Of a stretch of 11,881 nt of DNA, positions 8,170 to 11,881 are shown piece by piece. The notes below the pieces were generated by a model, which was given only the letters and a program-made list of their open reading frames with translations, had not been told where the DNA came from and searched no databases. Origin of the DNA: an uncultured Bacteroidota bacterium (GTDB taxonomy: Bacteria > Bacteroidota > Bacteroidia > Chitinophagales > Chitinophagaceae); NCBI GenBank assembly GCA_946887345.1, contig CAMPKR010000040.1, positions 1 to 11,881 of the forward strand, written 5' to 3'. Position numbers and translations under genes: made by a program. Numbering within the stretch: the first letter of the stretch is position 1; each line of letters opens with the position of its first letter.

Positions 8170-10262
8170 TAGCTCAGTTGAAGTACAATTTTTTGTCCCT
8201 TATTTATTCTGCTGCCGGCAGGTATTGACTGCACTCTTACGCGGCCACGGCCCTTTACCCAAACTTTCACTCCTTGCTGCTCCAGCAGGTACACTGCATC
8301 TTTCAGCCCCATACCTGTTACGTCGGGCATCATGCCTGTGTATACGTGCTTGGCTTGAGCAGTAATTTTTTTGCTTGAATCAGTATAGAGCTGGGTAACA
8401 ACATTATCAGATGGCAACTGTGGCATATCAAAGCCCATAGCTCTTAATAATGCCTGGTAGCTGCCTGAACTGGCCTTCTGTGCCACCAGCCTATTCTTAG
8501 AAACAGAAGCGATACTATCTATCGGTCCGTTCCAGGTACTGCCGCTGGTTACAAATATCCTGTCGGCTATCATCCTGAATACCGGCGCAGCAATGGTGCC
8601 GCCATAATAAGCCGAAGAACCTTTATTTGTCCTCACTACCACAGCAATAGTATACTTAGGATTGTTGGCAGGTACATATCCCACGAAAGACCCCTGGTAT
8701 ACACCGTCGGAATAGCTGATACCCTTGTCGGCTACCTGCGCTGTACCTGTTTTACCGGCCATGGTATAAAACGGAGAAGCAATCGTCTTACCTGTACCGG
8801 AAAGAACTACTTCTTCAGCGCAGGCACGCAGCTGGGCAATCGTCTCTTTATCAGCTATCTGCTCTTCAATTACAGTGGGCTCTATTGTCACTACATCTTT
8901 ACCATACTCCCTGATAGCACTTACCAGGTATGGTTTCATCATCTTACCTCCATTAGCCACTGCATTATATACCATGCACGTGCGCAGGGGCGATACCAGC
9001 ACTTCATAGCCTGTTGCCATCCAGGGAAGCGTTGTAGCGCTCCACGATCTGTCCTTCGGCGATTTCAGCTTCGGCTTCCTTTCACCGGGAACATCTATGC
9101 CGGTATATTCATGCAGGTGCAGCTTCTTCAGGTTGTTGATGAACCTGGAGGGGTTGCTATGATAATACCTGTCCGCAAGCTTGGCCATTGCCACATTTGA
9201 TGAATGTGCAAAGGCATCCTTTATTGTTACGGTATAAGTGCCATGGTGAGAATCGTGCATGGTCCTCCTATAAAAAACCTTCGCTCCGCCTTCCGCATCC
9301 ACCATATCCGTGATCTTTACATGCTTGTCTTTAAAGAGGGAATACAGGGTCATGAGCTTAAAGGTTGAGCCCGGCTCTGTAGGTTGCATTGCGTAGTTGA
9401 AGTCCTCAAAATAAGTGCCGTCACTTTGCAGGCCCAGGTTCACCAGCGCTTTTATCTTTCCGGTAGCCACTTCCATTACTATGCAGGTGCCATATTTACA
9501 TTTGTATTGCTCCAGCGAATGCATGAGCGAGTACTCTGCCACTTCCTGTATATTAATATCTAGTGTAGTTACTATGTCTCGGCCATTTTGGGTTTCAACT
9601 TCCGAACCGTCCACCGGCACCCATACATTACCTACTGCCTTCTGCTCTACCCTGCTGCCGCATTCACCGCGCAGTATGCTGTCATATTTTCTTTCAAGGC
9701 CTACGGTCTGGCTGTTTTCTCTCCACAGGCCAATTGTACGGTAAGCCAGCATCTTGTACGGGTTTACTCTTTTTATTTTGGGATCTTCTATAAAGCCGCC
9801 GTAAGCCTTGCCTTTGTTAAAGATGGGGAAGCTGCGCACAGCCTGGTAATCATAATACTTTAGATTCTTGCGGAGCAATACGTACTTGCCTTTCTTTCGG
9901 TAAGCTTTGTCCAGCATCTTTCTGTACTCTTCTTTGCTCCTGTCTCTGAATAATGCAGAAAGACACTCAGCGAGTGTATCGGCATTTTGCTTGTAGAGCT
10001 TCTCCTTAATAACGGAGAAATCGATGTGTACATCAAACTCCGGAACTGTAGAGCAAAGCAGCTCGCCCTTCTCTGTATATATATTACCACGCTCAGCGGG
10101 AAGCAGCGTGGTGCGGGTATGCATTTCACGGGCAAGGCGGCGGAGCTCGGGACCTTCTTTTATCTGGATGGATGCGGCCTTTAAGATGATGGCTACTCCA
10201 AGCAGGCAAATGCAGGTAAAGGCTACGTAAACCCTGAATCGTATGTCTTTCTTAATGTTCAA
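8169..10262 (-). CDS. ftsI: FtsI / penicillin-binding protein, septal transpeptidase with C-terminal PASTA domain
   Basis: Class B PBP that cross-links septal peptidoglycan with FtsW. The 697 residues comprise a short cytoplasmic N-terminus, one membrane anchor at about 12-32, the dimerisation/pedestal domain beginning at ERGNIYTEKG (57-66), and the transpeptidase domain with active-site S299 in STFK (299-302), SSN at 354-356 and KTGT at 504-507. Residues 643-697 (MMPDVTGMGLKDA... to the end) form one PASTA domain. All catalytic motifs are intact. The start is unusual: the only usable codon before the membrane anchor is TTG (10262-10260); the next in-frame ATG is at residue 47, after the anchor, and the in-frame upstream stop is the ftsL TAG at 10280-10278. 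An ATT at 10274 is the only other candidate and is less likely. No Shine-Dalgarno is seen. Its TAA overlaps the murE ATG. Confidence 0.95.
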   Translation of the reverse strand: MNIKKDIRFRVYVAFTCICLLGVAIILKAASIQIKEGPELRRLAREMHTRTTLLPAERGNIYTEKGELLCSTVPEFDVHIDFSVIKEKLYKQNADTLAECLSALFRDRSKEEYRKMLDKAYRKKGKYVLLRKNLKYYDYQAVRSFPIFNKGKAYGGFIEDPKIKRVNPYKMLAYRTIGLWRENSQTVGLERKYDSILRGECGSRVEQKAVGNVWVPVDGSEVETQNGRDIVTTLDINIQEVAEYSLMHSLEQYKCKYGTCIVMEVATGKIKALVNLGLQSDGTYFEDFNYAMQPTEPGSTFKLMTLYSLFKDKHVKITDMVDAEGGAKVFYRRTMHDSHHGTYTVTIKDAFAHSSNVAMAKLADRYYHSNPSRFINNLKKLHLHEYTGIDVPGERKPKLKSPKDRSWSATTLPWMATGYEVLVSPLRTCMVYNAVANGGKMMKPYLVSAIREYGKDVVTIEPTVIEEQIADKETIAQLRACAEEVVLSGTGKTIASPFYTMAGKTGTAQVADKGISYSDGVYQGSFVGYVPANNPKYTIAVVVRTNKGSSAYYGGTIAAPVFRMIADRIFVTSGSTWNGPIDSIASVSKNRLVAQKASSGSYQALLRAMGFDMPQLPSDNVVTQLYTDSSKKITAQAKHVYTGMMPDVTGMGLKDAVYLLEQQGVKVWVKGRGRVRVQSIPAGSRINKGQKIVLQLS
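8172..8336 (-). other. PASTA domain of FtsI
   Basis: Encodes FtsI residues 643-697. The segment opens with MPDVTGMGLKDAVYLLEQQG, followed by a short strand pair and the closing GQKIVLQLS, the usual PASTA pattern (P-D-x-x-G, amphipathic helix, three strands). PASTA domains bind peptidoglycan or contact the transpeptidase domain in other PBPs. One copy is present. Confidence 0.85.
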
Positions 10263-10277
10263 GTACCAGGTAATCGG

Positions 10278-10646
10278 CTAGTTGGTCCGGACGCTATCTA
10301 CCTCCACGGTATATGGCGGCAATGCTAATGGCTTCAGTCCCAGTCCTGCAGCAGAACGGATCACTTCCGATTCCATTCCCGCATGCATCAGCTGCGACTT
10401 AATGTCCATATATTTCCATCTTAATTCTTTCAGGTACTTGTTCTGAACGTTCAGCTCTCTCTGCATACTTACTGCACGCTGGCTGTTGTTGATGTAGAGC
10501 ACGCACATTAGTGCGAGAAAAGCCAGGAAGGGAATATTGTTCACGATCCCTTTGTAGGACACTTTTTCCAGCAGTGCTTTCCAGTCGTTCCTGATGCGCT
10601 GCACTGGTTGTGTTTCTTCCGGTGTTATGTCTCCTCTCTCGTTCAA
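10278..10646 (-). CDS. ftsL: FtsL-like small bitopic division protein
   Basis: Encodes 122 residues: a charged cytoplasmic N-terminus (1-35), one membrane segment at about 36-53 (IPFLAFLALMCVLYI), then a helical, heptad-like region at about 55-92 (QRELNVQNKYLKELRWKYMDIK) and a short tail with GLGLKPLALPP at 101-111. The KELRWKYM...K block and the GLKPL tail are typical of the Bacteroidota FtsL-like family, which sits between rsmH and ftsI; in other phyla FtsL joins FtsB/DivIC and FtsQ and activates FtsWI. The start is TTG (10646-10644), overlapping the rsmH TGA as TTGA. No ATG or GTG lies upstream before a stop (TAA at 10697-10695), and the first internal ATG (residue 47) is inside the membrane segment. 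The stop (TAG 10280-10278) is in the same frame as ftsI. Function is assigned by position, topology and family resemblance. Confidence 0.88.
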   Translation of the reverse strand: MNERGDITPEETQPVQRIRNDWKALLEKVSYKGIVNNIPFLAFLALMCVLYINNSQRAVSMQRELNVQNKYLKELRWKYMDIKSQLMHAGMESEVIRSAAGLGLKPLALPPYTVEVDSVRTN

Positions 10647-11560
10647 TTCGTTACTTTTTCTGCCACTCGCAGTCGGGCGCTGCGCGCCCGGGGATTATTT
10701 TTTGTTTCTTCCTCTGTAGGTTCTATAGATTTTGCGTTTACCGCTTTTAACACCCATTTGGTCTCTTCTCTCCCAAAAGGGTCTCTCTTATCCTCTATCG
10801 TGTTGCCACGTTTTATAAACTGTTTTACTGTCCTGTCTTCCAGCGAGTGGAAGGTTATTATACTTAGCCTTCCGCCTGCCTTCAGGCTCTTTGTCGCCTC
10901 ATCCAGGAACTCTTTCAGCGCGCCCATCTCATCGTTTACCTCTATTCTCAGTGCCTGGAACAATTGAGCCAGATAGCGGTTCGGATTACCTTTTATCACA
11001 GGTGCTATCAGCGCTTTCAGCGAGGCTATATCATTTAGCTGCATCTTGTTGCGGTTAGCTGCTATATGTTTCGCCAGTTGCCTGGAGTTTCTCACCTCGC
11101 CATACTGCTCAAATATTTGGTGCAGCTGCTGCTCACTGTAGGTCTTTATGACATCGGCAGCGCTTTTTTCCATCCTCTGATCCATCCTCATATCAAGGGG
11201 ACCATCGAAGCGTATGGAAAAACCACGCTCTGCTGTATCAAACTGAAAAGAACTTACTCCCAGGTCGGCCAGTATGCCATCCACTTCATTATACCCGTGC
11301 AGCCTGAGAAACCTGCGCACATACCTGAAATTTTCCGTTACAGGTATCAATCTGTCATCATCGGGCTTATTTCGCCAGGCATCCGCATCATGATCAAAGG
11401 CTATCAGCTTGCCCTTAGGCCCCAAATGCTTCAGTATCTCCCGGCTGTGCCCTCCTCCTCCAAAAGTGGCGTCTACATACACGCCATCTTTTTTTATGTC
11501 CAGCCCTTAAACAGCTTCATGTAAAAGAACTGATGTGTGGTAAAAAGTGGGACCCTCCAT
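10643..11560 (-). CDS. rsmH: RsmH (MraW) 16S rRNA C1402 N4-methyltransferase, interrupted by an in-frame TAA at codon 18
   Basis: SAM-dependent enzyme that methylates N4 of 16S rRNA cytidine 1402 (E. coli numbering). From the ATG at 11560 the frame reads MEGPTFYHTSVLLHEAV, a stop (TAA, 11509-11507), then GLDIKKDGVYVDATFGGGG and on without interruption to the TGA at 10645-10643. With the stop position counted the gene has 305 codons, normal for the family, and both sides of the stop match the conserved N-terminus. Further motifs are the SAM loop TFGGGGHSREIL, AFDHDADAW, GILADLGVSSFQFD, RGFSIRFDGPLDMRMD, NPNRYLAQLFQALRIEVNDE and ITFHSLEDR. The uninterrupted part can begin at GTG 11482 (279 residues), losing 26 N-terminal residues including the HxxVLL element. 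Whether an active protein is made is uncertain. The ATG directly follows the tandem mraZ stops. Confidence 0.9.
11507..11509 (-). other. In-frame nonsense codon (TAA) in rsmH
   Basis: This is codon 18 counted from the ATG at 11560. The flanking translation fits the RsmH family on both sides without a gap or frame change, so the codon replaces a single residue at a position that is normally a variable residue before Gly-Leu. TAA is one base from AAA, GAA and CAA (Lys, Glu, Gln). It may be a sequencing error, a true nonsense mutation, or a site that is bypassed. Confidence 0.85.
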
Positions 11561-11563
11561 TTA

Positions 11564-11881
11564 CTAATCTTCAAACGGATTCATGAAATCTCCACCTGCC
11601 ACTTCAGCCGCCAGGTCACTCATGTTACCGGACTGCTGATTCATGTACTTATAGTATGTATCTTTATCCCACAACTCTACTTTATCGCCCTGCGCGGCAA
11701 AAACAATGTCCTTATTCATTCCGGCATACTCCTGCAACGGTTTGGGCAGCAACAGGCGGCCTGCGCTGTCAACGTCTACGATGTTGGCCCCGTTCAGAAA
11801 TAGTCTCTTGAATTCACGAACCTTCGGGTTGAAGTCGTTCAGCTTGCCGATCTTCTCAGCCAGCTTGGTCCAGGTGGCTAT
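11564..11881 (-). CDS. mraZ: MraZ, C-terminal two thirds (5' end beyond the right edge)
   Basis: The frame is open from the right edge to the stop at 11566-11564, giving 105 residues beginning IATWTKLAEKIGKLNDF. MraZ is a small DNA-binding protein with two SpoVT/AbrB-like domains, known as a transcriptional regulator of the dcw cluster in several bacteria. The visible part includes the linker after the first domain (TW..L..K...LNDFNPKVREFKRLFLNGA) and the second domain with the hallmark VDVDSAGRLLLPKPL at about residues 40-54, then the C-terminal tail ending GGDFMNPFED. An internal TTG at 11752 could be mistaken for a start, but the family resemblance continues upstream of it. The stop is doubled in frame (TAG TAA, 11566-11561) and the rsmH ATG follows at once. 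First gene of the cluster; its promoter is outside the window. Confidence 0.95.
   Translation of the reverse strand: MATWTKLAEKIGKLNDFNPKVREFKRLFLNGANIVDVDSAGRLLLPKPLQEYAGMNKDIVFAAQGDKVELWDKDTYYKYMNQQSGNMSDLAAEVAGGDFMNPFED

Noticed and set aside
11489..11520. Frameshift explanation for rsmH via ATG 11520 (MKLFKGWT, then stop) and the A7 run at 11489-11495
   Set aside because: The conserved sequence is in one frame on both sides of the TAA, so no frame change is needed, and the alternative frame ends at a TAA next to the A-run after eight codons.
11564..11752. Short 62-residue mraZ starting at TTG 11752
   Set aside because: The MraZ resemblance, including the DSAGR element, continues upstream in the same frame to the window edge, so the gene is simply cut by the window.
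1..11881. Internal promoters, terminators, RNA genes or mobile elements
   Set aside because: The largest gap between genes is 17 bases (ftsL-ftsI); I saw no stem-loop with a T-run, tRNA-like fold, inverted repeat pair or transposase remnant on either strand.

Overview
The window is one tightly packed stretch of a dcw (division and cell wall) cluster. Every gene lies on the minus strand, so transcription runs from right (11881) to left (1). In transcription order the genes are mraZ (5' end cut by the window edge), rsmH, an ftsL-like gene, ftsI (PBP2/3-type transpeptidase with a PASTA tail), murE, mraY, murD, ftsW, murG, murC and ftsQ (3' end cut by the window edge). The order, the absence of murF between murE and mraY, the absence of murB and ddl before ftsQ, the short FtsL-like protein, the long MraY with an extra extracytoplasmic segment and the PASTA-tailed FtsI all point to Bacteroidota. 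The FtsL and FtsI sequences look most like Chitinophagaceae or close relatives, but that family-level placement is inference.

Region by region: 11564-11881 holds the C-terminal two thirds of MraZ; 10643-11560 rsmH; 10278-10646 ftsL; 8169-10262 ftsI; 6703-8169 murE; 5416-6687 mraY; 4055-5416 murD; 2767-4044 ftsW; 1660-2763 murG; 305-1660 murC; 1-305 the N-terminal part of ftsQ. No gap between genes exceeds 17 bases. I see no internal terminator, convincing promoter, RNA gene, insertion sequence, repeat array or CRISPR. Several junctions are one-base stop/start overlaps (TAATG or TAGTG), which suggests a single mRNA with translational coupling.

The genes form a pathway. MurE, MurD and MurC build the UDP-MurNAc-peptide (MurE carries the DNPR motif expected for meso-diaminopimelate). 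MraY moves the precursor onto the lipid carrier to make lipid I, and MurG adds GlcNAc to give lipid II. FtsW and FtsI polymerise and cross-link it at the septum, and FtsL and FtsQ are divisome scaffold and regulatory proteins. MraZ and RsmH are the usual leading genes.

I found no new biological system; this is conserved core machinery. The most notable anomaly is in rsmH. The conserved N-terminus is readable from an ATG at 11560, but codon 18 is an in-frame TAA (11507-11509). The next two genes, ftsL and ftsI, have no available ATG and appear to begin with TTG. Each of the three oddities would become ordinary by one T-to-A change on the coding strand, so they may be sequencing or assembly errors or real lesions and weak starts; reads are needed to decide.
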